64,000 nt of DNA from Diphasiastrum complanatum (taxonomy: Eukaryota > Streptophyta > Lycopodiopsida > Lycopodiales > Lycopodiaceae): assembly GCA_029204225.1 (NCBI GenBank), contig CM055102.1, positions 3,986,279-4,050,278 of the forward strand, in the 5' to 3' direction. Below the pieces are notes generated by a model, which made no database searches, was not told the origin of the DNA, and saw only the letters and a list, made by a program, of their open reading frames with translations. Position 1 is the stretch's first letter. Each line of letters begins with the position of its first letter. A program made the position numbers and the translations under genes. This document shows positions 20,887-33,216 of the stretch, one piece after another.

Positions 20887-22134
20887 TGTGAAAAATTGCC
20901 AACATTGGCAAATCTAGCCATGTAGCATATGTTGGATTTCTATCCTCTCCATCCTTATTTCATGCTAATCTAGATTCATTTATTAGCTGCTATAAATATT
21001 GGCATAGTCACGACATCTACAGAAAAGTCAATGACAGTCTACATCAACATGTCCGAAGTCATCGACATGTCCGATGTCTTCAAGTTACCCAATGTCCACG
21101 TCATTGACTTGGCCAAAGTCATCGACATCCTTGATGTCTCCAACCTATCCGATGTTTGCGTCCTCAACTTCCACATCATCGACTTGTCTGCCGACGTCTT
21201 GCAGCTTGTCCATGATCTCTGACTTGTACGAAGTCATCAATGTGTCCAACATCTCTAACTAAATTAGATGTTGACTGAAAGCCACGTGCAACAACAAGTA
21301 GTGTCTTAATCCTAATTTGTAATGCTAACCATTGTTTTAATTAGTTAGCCATGTGTACATATTCATATAAGATCGATGAATTAGTAGATTAGTGATTTTT
21401 ATTCAGAGCGCATTGTATCGTTCTTCTTCTCTATTGTCAGAGTATTGTATCAAGAAGGACGTGCCTGATCTGTGCTGCAATCACATTGTATCTCTAAACG
21501 ACTAATTTATCATTGTTCTAGCAGCTTAGTTTGTTTAAGGTGATTGCATGTTCGAACTGATTCACACTTGTAGAGTCATTGTATAGATTTTATCATTTTA
21601 TATGACTGATAACACTGCTCAATTTTCTTGCTCTAATCACTGCAATTTTGATACAACGCTTCTGCAAAGCCAAAACTCTGTGATCAAGGTAATTTGTGCA
21701 TGGTTATGAAATCGACTTAGTCAATTCAGCAACTTCGAAGCTGTGATCAGTAGGACAGATTTCGTAGACTTCAAAATCGGTCTGATTACTAAATCGATAG
21801 ACTTAGTTTCATACACCGAGGATTCCCTGTCACTGTATTTTGTTGCAATAGGAATTGAAAAGACATTGATTTGGGAGCAATCTAAGTGTTTTCACTCTAT
21901 TAAGCATGTTCTTTGTGAATGAATGCTTAGGAAATGATAAGTAATCATTTTTTCTGTTATAATTCTGTACAAATACTGTAATTCACACGTGGGAAGGCTT
22001 TTGATCATTAGTTTTAATTGTTCTTGCATGGATGTGTAGAAATTGTCAAGTAGAAGCTAGTTTGGAGATAGATCAACATTCCAAGTTGCCACTTTTGTAG
22101 ATCTATTTGAGTCCTATTCTCTGATTTTTTGACA
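20887..22134 (+). repeat. Composite LTR region
   Basis: Starts with about 40 bases matching the LTR start of the 14.4-kb element (TGTGAAAAATTGCC). A family-B-like LTR start, TGTTGGATTTC, follows near 20931. Bases 21010-21250 are a degenerate repeat of TCGAC/GATGTC-type units like that in 11390-11650. From about 21900 the sequence matches the LTR remnant at 37.4-37.6 kb, including CACACGTG at 21984, and ends gaca at 22134 before a decayed primer site. I read it as at least two LTRs joined. Confidence 0.5.
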
Positions 22135-22147
22135 GGGTATCAAAGCC
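22135..22147 (+). other. Primer-binding site, decayed tRNA-Met type
   Basis: gggtatcaaagcc differs at two positions from TGGTATCAGAGCC and directly follows the LTR end. Confidence 0.65.
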
Positions 22148-24030
22148 AAGTCTAAGAGCATAGATGATGATCAAGATCTCTCCATTTTGTTAAAGGCATT
22201 GGTGCTAAAATCAATTTGAGAGAGGGCAAGTCTAATCGAATGATTACTTCTAGATTTTGTGAGTTTCAAGTGTACTTCCCACATGTGTGAGAGGCTGCTA
22301 TACTTGTACTTGCACCATATCTAAGTGTATTTTTAAGGCTATTGTACTTGTATTTTCAAGTTGGTGCTTCATACAAGCTGTGGAGTGAAAGATCAAATTT
22401 GAGAATTTTGTGATCTCAACTAGTTTCCAATAGGATTTTTGTTCTAACTCAGCCAAAAATCTATTTTTTGGGTTCATTGTACGTAAAGCAAGGACTACTG
22501 TCATCAGGCACGTGTGATATCCATCCACTTTGAGTATTTGTTGTGATCTCAAGGTAGAACCAAATCAAGCAAGTGAGCACTTGTTTGGAAGCTATTTGAG
22601 TAAGGATTTAGGTGCAAGTGATTTCAATCAAAATGGTTGATCCTAGATTAAGTTATTGACATTTGTTTGGAGGTATGTAGGGTACCTAACCTGGTGACCT
22701 TTGTCAAAGAGCACCAAATCATAGGCATTGTAGAGAAAAACTTCATGATAGCATTGTCAATCTAGGTTTTGAGAGTTCTAGATAGGATTTTCAAGATCCT
22801 AGTCACATTGTTTCACTCCTACTCATAGTTCTTGAGTGTTTAATGACCTGAAAATGTGTCATAGAGGTGTGTGAAGCACATGTGGAGAGCGTGATCCAAA
22901 AATTCCAAGAGTTCCTTCCATTGGAGAGGGCAAGATCTAGTAACTTAGGGTAATTGGCATTGTTGGAGAGTTCTAGAAGTGATTTTTGAAATCTAAGTCA
23001 CATTGTTCCACTCCTACTCAAAGAGTTGAGTTTTGTTTGGCTTGAAAGAGAGTCATAGAGGTGTGTGAGTCACATGTGTAGTGTTTGATCCAAAAATCCT
23101 AAGAGTTCCTTCCTTTGTAGAGGGCAAGATCTAGTAACTCATTTCTTTACTTTGGTGGAAAAATTGTCTTTTTCATGGTGATCAAATCTTGCTAAGTGGC
23201 ATTAGCTCTTTGCAAGCACATATCTTAGTGAGAAATAAGCATCACAAGAATTTGAATCTCATTCTAGCTCTAAAGAGGTAGAGTCATTTGTATTTGGTGG
23301 AGTCTAATAGGGGGTGAATAAATTCATTTTTTGAGCAAAAATTTGACATTGTATGTATGAAACTCAAATGAGTTCTAATACAACTTTCTTTGTGAGAGGT
23401 TGAGGGTCAAGTTGTGATCCCATTGGGAGTATAGAACAAGGAATAGTCCATATTTGAGTGTTCATACATGGTTGGGATCTTTGTGAATCTCTAGATGTCA
23501 AATTTTTAATCTTGGTGAAAGATTATTGACATAGATTGTTATCAAACAATTTCATGTCCATTCCAAATATCAAGAGTGAGATTCTTTGGGTCAAGAGGGA
23601 TTCCAAAAGGGGTGATTGGATTTGATCTTTGTGTGTTTGAATCAAGTATACATGCCAAGTTCATGTGATCTAGTGTAGATCATTTCTTTTGTGTGTTTTC
23701 CTTGTAAACTTACATTGAGTATAAAGACAAGGAAATGGAAACATCTTCATGATGTATTTTCTTTTGGTTTCAATAAGATCATGAATGATGTGTTCATTCA
23801 TAATGTTGAAATTTGTAAATTTTCAATTTTAAAGGCAAGTTGTAAACTTCTTATGAGAATAAGTGAAACATCCAAAGTGGACACTTATATCCATATGCAA
23901 GTAGTTAGCCTTATTGAGATGGAAATACTTTTTGATTTCAATATTAGAAAAATCATGCCAAGCTATGGTGATTTTTGGACTTATGGTTCTAGCATAAGTA
24001 ATGTTGATGATCATAAAAGAAGCCCTTACC
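22148..24030 (+). other. Copia leader with a 200-bp tandem duplication
   Basis: Leader-type sequence (ggtgctaaaatcaatttgag, shared with the leader near 47.92 kb) without a recognisable gag. Bases 22769-22968 are duplicated at 22969-23144 (gttctaga, cactcctactca, tcatagaggtgtgtga in both). The open frame at 23691-24086 has no known domain and is not called. Confidence 0.5.
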
Positions 24031-24985
24031 AATGCCTATATTTGAGTTTAGGATCGTGGTTCATAGAGGAGTTCAACATTTTTTAGCCTATCATCTGTCC
24101 CGAATCCCTAACCTACCCACCCCAGATCAAGGCGTCAACGATGATTTACCTGATGCCATCTTATTTCAGGTTGAATCTACACCTATAGGGGCCAAGGAAA
24201 TCACCGAATATTTAAGCTTAGATCAGATGGATCCTTTCTTATCTAAACCTGAACAACATGCGTTGGTCCTGAAAACCAAACCTTATACGTTAATTGCAGG
24301 CCAGCTGTACAAGCAAAGTTTAGATGGAATTATCCGACGTTGTCTTAATGAAGGCGAAATACCCTTTGTCATTTCCCTCACTCATGAAGGTATTGAAACA
24401 GGACATTTCTCTTCTGAAATGACTGTTTAAAAAATCTTCTTGGCCGGTTTTTGGTGGCCAATGCTCTTTAAGGATATGCACAATTACACAAAGGCATGTG
24501 ATGTCTACCAACGCACAAAACGATTTCAAAAGACCGACTACATGCCTCTGCACCCTGTAACCACTGATCAAGCTTTTCAAAAATGAGAGATTCATTATGT
24601 TGGACCTATTAGTCCCACTGCTTGACACACTCAATCTCGTTATATCATAGTAGCTATGAAATCTTGTTACATCATAGTAGCTATGGACTATTGTACCAAA
24701 TGGGCTGAAGCAAGAGTTGTTCGTAATGCTGATGCTCGTTCTACCATAAAATTTCTCTATGAACAGGTTATCGTTTGTTTCGGCTGTCCTCTAGAATTTA
24801 TCAGTGATAGGGGTACACATTTTCTTAACTCTATCATAGCAGATCTTCTTTCAAAAACTTTTGTGGTACATCGCAAAAGTTCCCCATACTAATGGCCAGG
24901 TGGAATCCAACAATAAAATCCTATGTGGCATTCTCACCAAAATCATCGAATCCAGTTGATCTGATTGGAAACTCAAACTCAAACC
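24031..24985 (+). pseudogene. Gypsy RNase H end and integrase, broken
   Basis: Starts within the RNase H end (GVQHFLAYHLSRI). It then has an integrase zinc-binding region (HEGIETGHF; CDVYQR, with the second Cys lost) and a catalytic core with IVAMDYCTKWAEA and ISDRGTHFLNS supplying the two Asp residues. NGQVESNNKIL, containing the expected Glu, follows after a frameshift near 24890. Stops at 24428, about 24585 and 24625 break the frame. A 27-bp duplication at 24634-24686 adds nine residues before the first Asp. The style (HYVGPISP) suggests the Athila/Tat side of Ty3/gypsy. Integrase would insert the cDNA into the genome. Confidence 0.85.
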
Positions 24986-25055
24986 CTTGTTGCTGGAAGT
25001 TGTTTCTTTTCTGATCTTTTTCAGGTTGAGCTTCTGTTTGAGCACAGATTATAGC

Positions 25056-25640
25056 ATGGCTAGTCTTGGGGAGAGTTTGCTGGGTGAATCTAGCAAACTA
25101 GATGGCACAAACTATAGAGTGTGGAAGTTCAAGATGGCTAATATCTTGATGGACAAGAATTGCTGGGAGGTGATGACAGGTACAGAGCCTATACCAACAT
25201 CTAATCCTGAATTGAAGGACTACATGAACAGGAGATAGAAAGCTATAGGATAATCAATCTTTCTGTCAAGGACAATATTATTCCTCACATTTGCAATGCA
25301 AGAGATGCAGCTGATGCTTGGACTATTCTGAAGTCTATGTTTGAAATACTGGATTCAGCCAAGCTGATGTATTTGCAAAACAGGTTATATACTCTCAAGA
25401 TGGAAGCAGGTGCAATGACCAAGTTTCATGCCAATGGAACAATGGACAAGTACAGGGCAAGGTTGGTGGCGAAAGGCTATGCTCAGCAGGAGGGACTAGA
25501 CTATGATGAGACATTCACACTTGTTGCTAAGATGACATCTATCAGGACCGTTTTGGCTATAGCCTCATATTTTGATAGGGATGTCCATCAAATGGATGTC
25601 AAGAGTGCCTTTCTTAATGGGCACCTACTATTAAAAAAAA
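25056..25640 (+). pseudogene. Copia gag start fused to an RT piece
   Basis: Gag begins MASLGESLLGESSKLDGTNY at 25056 and runs, with a stop near 25237, to about 25410. It is then fused directly to RT (TKFHANGTMDKYRARLVAKG, continuing to [12 protein letters not shown] at about 25590-25620). Protease and integrase are missing between them. The RT part matches 19.7 kb. It stops near 25640, where a minus-strand LTR begins. Confidence 0.8.
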
Positions 25641-25993
25641 ACTCTCATCATGAGGCTCGAGTTCTTAGGTGGATTTCCAAGTGTCCAAAGGTTGATCCAC
25701 ATATTTTAGTTAACTCTATTATCATAGATCCACATCTCAAAGTACATCCATGATGTGGCAAGAATGGCATATCTTTTCCTAGACAAGTATAGAATTTTCC
25801 TAGTTACATTCTACCTAACTTTGCATGTCACCTAACATTGTGCATGCCAACACATCTACTTCTACCAAACACAAACTTGACCTATTCTACAAGGTAATGT
25901 GCTCAATTCACATACTCACATATGTACAAGGGAATAATCATGAGCATAGCCCCCAAAGTGAACATAGAAAGATATTTTTTACTATTCTTCACA
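25641..25993 (-). repeat. Copia 3' LTR, partial
   Basis: On the minus strand it starts TGTGAAGAATAG after a purine tract (aaggag) just downstream of the RNase H at 26009. The start resembles the 14.4-kb LTR. The left limit is uncertain; it probably breaks at the junction with the plus-strand RT fragment near 25640. Confidence 0.6.
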
Positions 25994-26008
25994 CTCCTTA
26001 AAATATAT

Positions 26009-26711
26009 CTATCTATTCACCATGGACTTTGAGATTAAGCCAAGATTTGATCTCATCTTGACAAATACATTCTTGAGCAATGGTTTTATGAGTAGATCTG
26101 CAACACAAGATGGTGATTTAGCATGCTCCAACAAGATCTCTCTCTCGATCACTTTCTCTCTTACAAAGTGGTGTGCTACCTTGGTGTGTTTGCTTCTTGC
26201 ATGGAATACATGATTGTTTGCAAGAGCCTGAGCCAAGATGCTATCATTCTTGATAATAGGTAGGTCTTCATTTCCAATACACCTTAGCTCCATGAGTAGC
26301 CTCTTGATCCATAGGACCTCCTTTGTGGTAGTTGTAAGAGCTTTGTACTTTGCTCCACAAGATGACAAGGATATAGTTGCTTGCTTCTTGGATAGCCAAG
26401 AAACTAGATTTCCTCCAATAAAAACTATGTATGCACTTGTGGATTTTCTATCCACTTTGTCTCCTGCAAAATTCGAGTTTGAAAATGCAACCAATGTTAG
26501 ATCTTCTCCTTTATAGATCAATCCATAGTCTAAGGTGGAAGATACATATCTCAAGATTCTTTTGCCATCTCCAATGCCAAATCTTTGGATCTTGCATGAA
26601 TTGGCTTAATTTATGCACACTAAAGCTTAAATCTGGCCTAGTTACAATTAACCATGTGAGGGAGCCAATAAGACTATCATAAAGAGTGATGTCCATGAAG
26701 GAGTTGCACAA
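26009..26711 (-). pseudogene. Copia RT C-terminus and RNase H
   Basis: Minus-strand coding starts in the RT end (IGSLTWLIVTRPDLSFSVHK), shifts frame near 26540, and continues through RNase H (DRKSTSAYIVFIGGNLVSWL, ALTTTTKEVLW, ARSKHTKVAHHFVREKV) to ADLLIKPL. The RNase H frame is open for 181 codons. The usual SSTEAEYKAL reads SSCGAKYKAL, so a conserved acidic residue is lost. It is joined at about 26712 to protease-region sequence, skipping integrase and most of RT. Confidence 0.85.
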
Positions 26712-27735
26712 CTCTTGAGTGGGTGAATGGTTTGTAGTCCTGAAACTAGTCTTGATGGTGAGTCATGTGTTGAGTTGTTCCTGAGTCCAAATACCAGGAG
26801 TCGATATCATGTTGCTCTCCAACCTTGGTCATGAAGGTTGCTTCATCTTCGTCTTGTTCCTAGATTGAGTGACTGGCTGAAGCAGCATTGGCATGCTATT
26901 GGAATTGCTTCTTCTTCTTCTTCTTCTTGTACTTCAAAGTTTGGCAATCCTTGATGAGATGGCCAGTCCTCTTACAATATTTGCAGAATAGTTTCTACAT
27001 TGGCTAGAATGATGAAGATCTTGAAGTTGATGGTGTGTTTGACATAGGCTTCTACATGTTGCTCATCTTGTTAGTGTAATATGACTTTGTAGACCCTTTG
27101 GATCTAAACTTCTGATTTTTTTTTGTGTATAGAGCATGTGGATCCGATCCTGAGCCAAAGGAGAAGACATTTCTTTTGATCTCCTCTTGTAGTTGCATCG
27201 AGATGACTCTTAATAGAGTGAGATACTACTGGGTCGAAATAGCCATAACCCATGTTTCATAGGCATCGGGGAGACTCGATAATAGAGTCATTACTGCATC
27301 TAAATCTTTAATGACTGATCTGGTTGTAGTCATCTACTCCATAAGGATCTTGAAAGTGTTAAGATGGCTCGAAACACTATCTGCATCAGACATTCTAAGA
27401 GCGCAGAATTTATTTCTCAAATGTAGTTTTGAAGTGACATCTTTGATGTCATAGAGAGTTGCTAGGATGTCCCATGCATCCTTAGCGGTCTGAGCAGCAC
27501 ATATGTGGCTGATTTGAGAGTCTTTGATATTGAGAGTGATCAAGACAAATGCCTTGCCATCTCTTATCTCCATTTTGTGATGCTAGTTGCATCCGACCTC
27601 AATGCCATCAACGATGTCCCATAGTTCATCCCACAGTTCTTTGGCAAGAAGAACTACTTTGATCTTGAACTTCCAGAGATGGAAGTTCTCTCCGTCAAAT
27701 TTGTCGATCAGAGATGAACTAGAAGATGGATCCAT
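26712..27735 (-). pseudogene. Copia gag and protease, several stops
   Basis: Minus-strand Gag begins MDPSSSSSLIDKFDGENFHL at 27735. It has the UBN2 core (WKFKIKVVLLAKELWDELWD; KLHLRNKFCALRM), in-frame stops near 27590, 27333 and 27225, a zinc knuckle CKYCKRTGHLIKDC near 26960, and a protease-like DSGTTQHMTHH near 26790. The family differs from that at 15.9 kb. It is preceded by a leader of about 140 bases and the primer site at 27872. It would be dead without repair of several codons. Confidence 0.75.
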
Positions 27736-27871
27736 TCTGGTTTAATGAACGAGAATGTTGATAGAAACAATGATGTCGTGAATACTGTTGGTTGTGCACT
27801 TGCTGAGATGATGTCTTGGTAGAAACAAGACTGATAACCTACAATAGAAATGCAGATTACTGAACCACTCG

Positions 27872-27883
27872 CTCTGATACCAT
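27872..27883 (-). other. Primer-binding site, tRNA-Met type, perfect
   Basis: The plus strand reads gctctgatacca, the complement of TGGTATCAGAGC, directly next to the LTR at 27884. Confidence 0.9.
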
Positions 27884-28654
27884 GTCAAAAAATTTGTGGA
27901 CAGATCGAATAGGATAGCAACGGAAGTGGAGCAGATGGTAGATGGATCGAAAGTGCAACAATTACCAACAATAATCAAGATGAATCAGCAATAGCGATGC
28001 GCAATAGAACAATACAGTAGTGAGACAAAAAACTTGCACTTTGATTGATAAAAAAATGAGTACAAGGGCGTGAAGCAGCGCTAAAGAGTTGGCACAAAAT
28101 TGCTTCAACTTGTGATCGTTTATCTAACTTACTAATTACATAGCAACTTAGTTACTTAACTAGAATACAGTTTAACCAATTTGATAAGAGCATTGATGAT
28201 GTACATTGATGATTGCATGTCAATGCTCAGTGCTCAATGCATTGGGAGCAAATCTAACTGCTTAATTTATTGAAGTTGTTATGCATTAGATGGTCATTTT
28301 CTCTTAACTATAAGTGTATGGACAAGTCAGGTTGACTGTCAGAGATGTACTTGAAGTCATCTGATAGTTCATGGATCGATATGTCAGGCACTTTGATGTG
28401 TCGGGTACCTTAACATTTTAATATATATACAAGGAGAAGTCGGAGACGACAGATGATGAAGTGAGTCAAGTATTTACATGGAGAAGTCAAAGTAAAAAAA
28501 AGGTGGACTTCAAACTTCAATAACTTCGAAGTTGATGGAGTTGAGTTTTGACAAACCGCGAAGTGCGAGAACTGAGAAAAATGCGAAGTTGGACTTTGGT
28601 TGAGTTTTTCCAGAATGCTCATTACATAGTGGATTTGAGCATTGAAATTCAACA
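27884..28654 (-). repeat. Copia 5' LTR, family B
   Basis: A 771-bp LTR, minus-strand start TGTTGAATTTCAATGC at 28654, end TTTTTTGACA at 27884. It is the counterpart of the plus-strand LTR at 11272-12090. It contains a TATA-like atatatatac near 28420 and GACTTC/CGAC-rich U3 sequence. Confidence 0.85.
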
Positions 28655-30915
28655 CATCCATCCTATATAGATTTGGAATGAAGAGTTGTAAAAGCATTGA
28701 GACTCCAATGGAGATGATAAGAAAAGTTTCAAAAATTTACAAAAAGATTGTAATGATAGGATTATAGCATTTAGGAAACTTTGAAATTTTTTTCTCCCAT
28801 GCCACATGGTTATTTGACAATATGTATGCAATACATATGTGTTTTTGAGAGGATTCGAATCGTATTGTTTTTGCGTAATGACTACAGGCGTTTACAATAT
28901 ACATTTTTTTGGTTTTTTTTTAAATAATGTTTTTTGTGTTCTTTTGTTGTAGAATCTTGTGAAGTGGCTCTATTTTATCAAGAAATTTTTAGATGAATTT
29001 TCTTTTTGATTTTTCTAGATAATACTAACTATAACACACACTCAACAAACAATGCATCATTTTTATTTAGTGGAGATGTCTTTTCACCTTTATTCTATAG
29101 CTACTTGGCCTTTTAGCATATATTCTCTTGTATTACCCAAACGATCGACATCTTTTTGAAAGTTGAAACTGATGATTTGGAATAAATTGTGCAACTTGAG
29201 ATGAAATATTTGTCAATGTTAGACCGAAATAGTCATCGAAATAAAAATAAAAGAAAAAAATAACATATGAAATAACCAAAACAAGTTACACATCAATCTA
29301 GAAAAACTTTATTTATTCTTATACTTTTAAATATTTGTCACATATAAGCAATATATCCTTTTATTTTTACAAGATTTTTATCTAGAAAATGTATTTTAGC
29401 ATGTTGAGCTTGAATAGTTAATGAATATGGTAGGGATCTTGTTTGCAACTTGGAAATGTAATTATCTTTTTGCTATTCATATATATGGTAAAAGTCAATG
29501 TAGGACACTTCTAAGAAATTGAGCACTTGTTTTTTGAAATGAAACATAGTACAGAGTTCTAGGTAGATGTTCAAAGGTGAATAACGTGCTAGATTAAATC
29601 ATTTGTTTAAGAAAAAAGTATATTTGTTGTTGCACATTATAATTTGAAACAATTGAAATTGCATAGCGATTTAGATCATATTATCAGTATACTTGATTTT
29701 GATATTTCAAATTGAGCTATAGAGGTTTGTAGAATGTTTACAATACAATGATCTATTTGTAACCAGAATGTAAGCGAATAGATTTTCAAAACTGATGTCA
29801 TATTTCATATAGCTTGTGATTCACTATTTATCCCAAGTCATGCAAGTGAATTGGTCAAGAATTCTTGAAATATATGGAGATAATCATGTCTTATCAACTC
29901 TATAGTAAGTTCATTGAATCCTTCTCAATGGAAAAATACATGTAGACATTTGATTGACCTATAGGAGGTCATCATTTTTTGAACCAATGTTCATAGTTTG
30001 GCAAGTTTTTTTAAACCTTGGATATAATTATTCAATATAGAAAATAATATAGTTCATTCTATTATGTATACTAAAAGTATGATTGAAATGGCTTTGGCAT
30101 TGCAAAAATGAAATTTTGATTTATAGGAACCCTCCAAACTTTAAACTTTTCCAAAAAGGACATTAAAACTTGAGTTGTCAATCTCAAAAGAATCTCTTCA
30201 ACTTGTTGAGAAGCTTTGGATGTTTGGTGCCTTAAAATGATATTCCATTATTGTATGGGTCTTTGAGTTGTACAAGCCTAAGTTGAAAACTTCAAGAATT
30301 GCTTTCAAATAGCTCTAATAATAAGTGATTATTAAACATCAAGTTCTCTTTTAATAATCACTCTCTTGAGGATTATCAAATACTTGTAACATAGAGTTAA
30401 CATATGATATTGTTATATGATAAATACTATTGATGCTAGATTCTAGATTGTCAACTTAATATTTGTTTCCTTTAACAATTGTGTAGAGCACATGTGGCAT
30501 TGAAAGAATATCAAGTTCATGATAATCAAAGCTAGATTTAGTAAAAATTTCTTGAATTTGACTTTTATCTCTTTGTTTAATTTTCAATATTCTTTTATCC
30601 ATAAATGTTATGCCTTCTAGTTTAGAAGCTCTTCTTAATTTGGAGGAAAACTATAGAACACATTTTAAACAATATGGAATGCTACTCAACAAAAATCTTT
30701 TTAGTAGTACAAGAGCTCATATTATAATTTTCTAATAAGAATAGATTATTAGCTGCAAAACTTGAGCACGCAACAATAGTAACAAAATTAGATTGGAATG
30801 TCTAATAATAACCATTTGCATCCACTAGTAAAGAGCTCAATTTCAAAGACTAATACATGAGAGAAAATATGCTAGTTGGAATGAATGAGAACATCATATA
30901 AGTATAGAGCACTAT
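28655..30915. other. AT-rich DNA, no gene recognised
   Basis: About 2.3 kb with dense stops on both strands, no LTR ends, no primer site and no coding domain seen. Parts near 30.3-30.9 kb could be decayed copia sequence continuing the piece at 30.93 kb, but I could not show it. Confidence 0.6.
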
Positions 30916-30929
30916 GAGTAAAGGCAACA

Positions 30930-31810
30930 TTGTACTTTTTTTTGTACACCCATTTATTACCAATGGGTTTCTTTCCCTCTGGAATGTCCACTATCTCCCA
31001 AGTATCATGGCACTTGATGGAATTAATTTTCTCCTACATTGCTTTTCACCAAATCTCTTGATCTTTGGCCTCTTCAAAACAAGTAGATTTGCTAGACTCA
31101 ACAATGTGGCTCATAAGTGCAAGATCAACCCGATACTTATCAGGTTTTTTCTTTTCACGTGTGGAGCAACACTGCTCTCCCTACTTACGAGATTCCACTA
31201 CCTCTTGTTTTTCACTTTTCATCAACTTGGTATACCACTTAGGTAGCTTCCACTATTGTGATCCAGTAAGAGAGGAGTATGTATCCCAAGGAATGTCTTT
31301 TTCCTTGCGCTTTTCTTTAACTACTCTCTCTTTTTTGCCAAATGGTTTGTCTCTCCTCCACCTATCCTCATTGATGGGAGGTGTGCCACGTCGTTCATCT
31401 TCGACCATGTGCTCATCTTGTGGTGGTTGTGTAGCTTCATCCTCCATGAGGATCTTCGATAGATCCTCGCTATCTCTCTTAGCATCACCAAACCTATGCA
31501 CTCCATCAAATACCACATATCTACTAATGTGCGTGCATCAACCCATTGGATCATAGCAATAATATCCCTTCGTTTGTTTATCATAACCTGTGAAGATGCA
31601 TTTTAAGGATTTTGCTTGCATCTTGCTCTCACTTTTAGGGATATGGGCATATACCCTGCATCCAAAAACATGTAGACCATCCACTCTTGCTTTCTTCCCA
31701 CTAGATGCTTCCTCATGAGTATGATTGTATAGGACTCCTATTTTGCAAGAAAACTCTACCATGCATACTGCCTCAACCCAGAACAAATCTAAAGCTCTCA
31801 TATGTGTCAT
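30930..31810 (-). pseudogene. Copia integrase end and RT start, decayed
   Basis: Minus-strand pieces in order: integrase C-terminus (HVFGCRVYAHIPKSES; KSLKCIFTGYDKQTKGYYCY), an acidic linker (KEKDIPWDTYSS), then the start of RT (DIPEGKKPIGNKWVYKKKYN at about 30970-30930). Several stops and frameshifts interrupt it. RT proper and RNase H are absent. The order matches the intact relative at 39.1-40.0 kb. Confidence 0.75.
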
Positions 31811-31827
31811 AACGGCACTAGCGGATT

Positions 31828-32248
31828 CTACAAACGTATGATTTTACCTTTTTGAGGGCAGATTTTATTGAGGCATATGAACCTGTGCAAACTGCTACTT
31901 GATTTATGCTCTTTGCAAAAATGGATGAAAGCAGTAGAGCAATAGTCACCTCCTCGCTTTGACCTTAATACCTTGATTCTTGGCATTTGTACCAACACTT
32001 TAAAGTTCTTGAAACACTCAAATGCCCTAAATTTCTCTTTGATAGTATAGATCTCTGTTCTTTGCTTCACTTTGCCCTTCTTGATGTCCCTCTTCTCCTT
32101 GGGACAATCCTTTGTGCAATCATCTAGCTTTTGACAATACAAGCACTTGCGTTTTTTTTTCTTCCTAGATGATGATCCCACCCATATGCTATAGTTTGAA
32201 ACACCATCCAACTTGCTAGCTTCATCCAAAATTGACTTGCTCCCATTT
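31828..32248 (-). pseudogene. Copia gag start, zinc knuckle and integrase piece, collapsed
   Basis: Within 140 codons the minus strand encodes a Gag start (MANGSKSILDEASKLDGVSN), jumps to a zinc-knuckle remnant (CLYCQKLDDCTKDC), then to the integrase core (AFECFKNFKVLV; IKVLRSKRGGDY). At least two internal deletions are needed. The second catalytic Asp of integrase (RSDRGGEY in relatives) reads Lys. Confidence 0.75.
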
Positions 32249-32533
32249 GCCATCTCAAAATGGCTCAAAAATACATGCACTCCCATGACCCTCTAATAGT
32301 GTGATTGCCCTACTAGTGTGCCCGACCACCACTTTTTACAGGTTGAAAAATGACCTCCACTTGTAAGAATTCTCAACTTTTTGTTGAATTTCACATGTGT
32401 GGGACAACCCAAAAGTGTGTTTGATCTCCTAATATGTAGGTAATTGCACAATAGATCAAGCATAGATTGAATTCCAAGATCTACCTCACAAATCTAATGC
32501 AAGAGCACAATGAAACATGCATATATCATTCTC
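32249..32533 (-). other. Copia leader remnant
   Basis: Untranslated leader upstream of the collapsed gag, cut off by the LTR that begins at about 32534. No primer site remains. Confidence 0.4.

Positions 32534-33216
<683 letters not shown>

Noticed and set aside
23691-24086. 131-codon plus-strand frame before the gypsy fragment
   Set aside because: No domain; its last part overlaps the start of gypsy RNase H coding in another frame.
31065-31556. Plus-strand 163-codon Ser-rich frame
   Set aside because: It lies opposite recognisable minus-strand copia integrase and linker coding and is a shadow frame.
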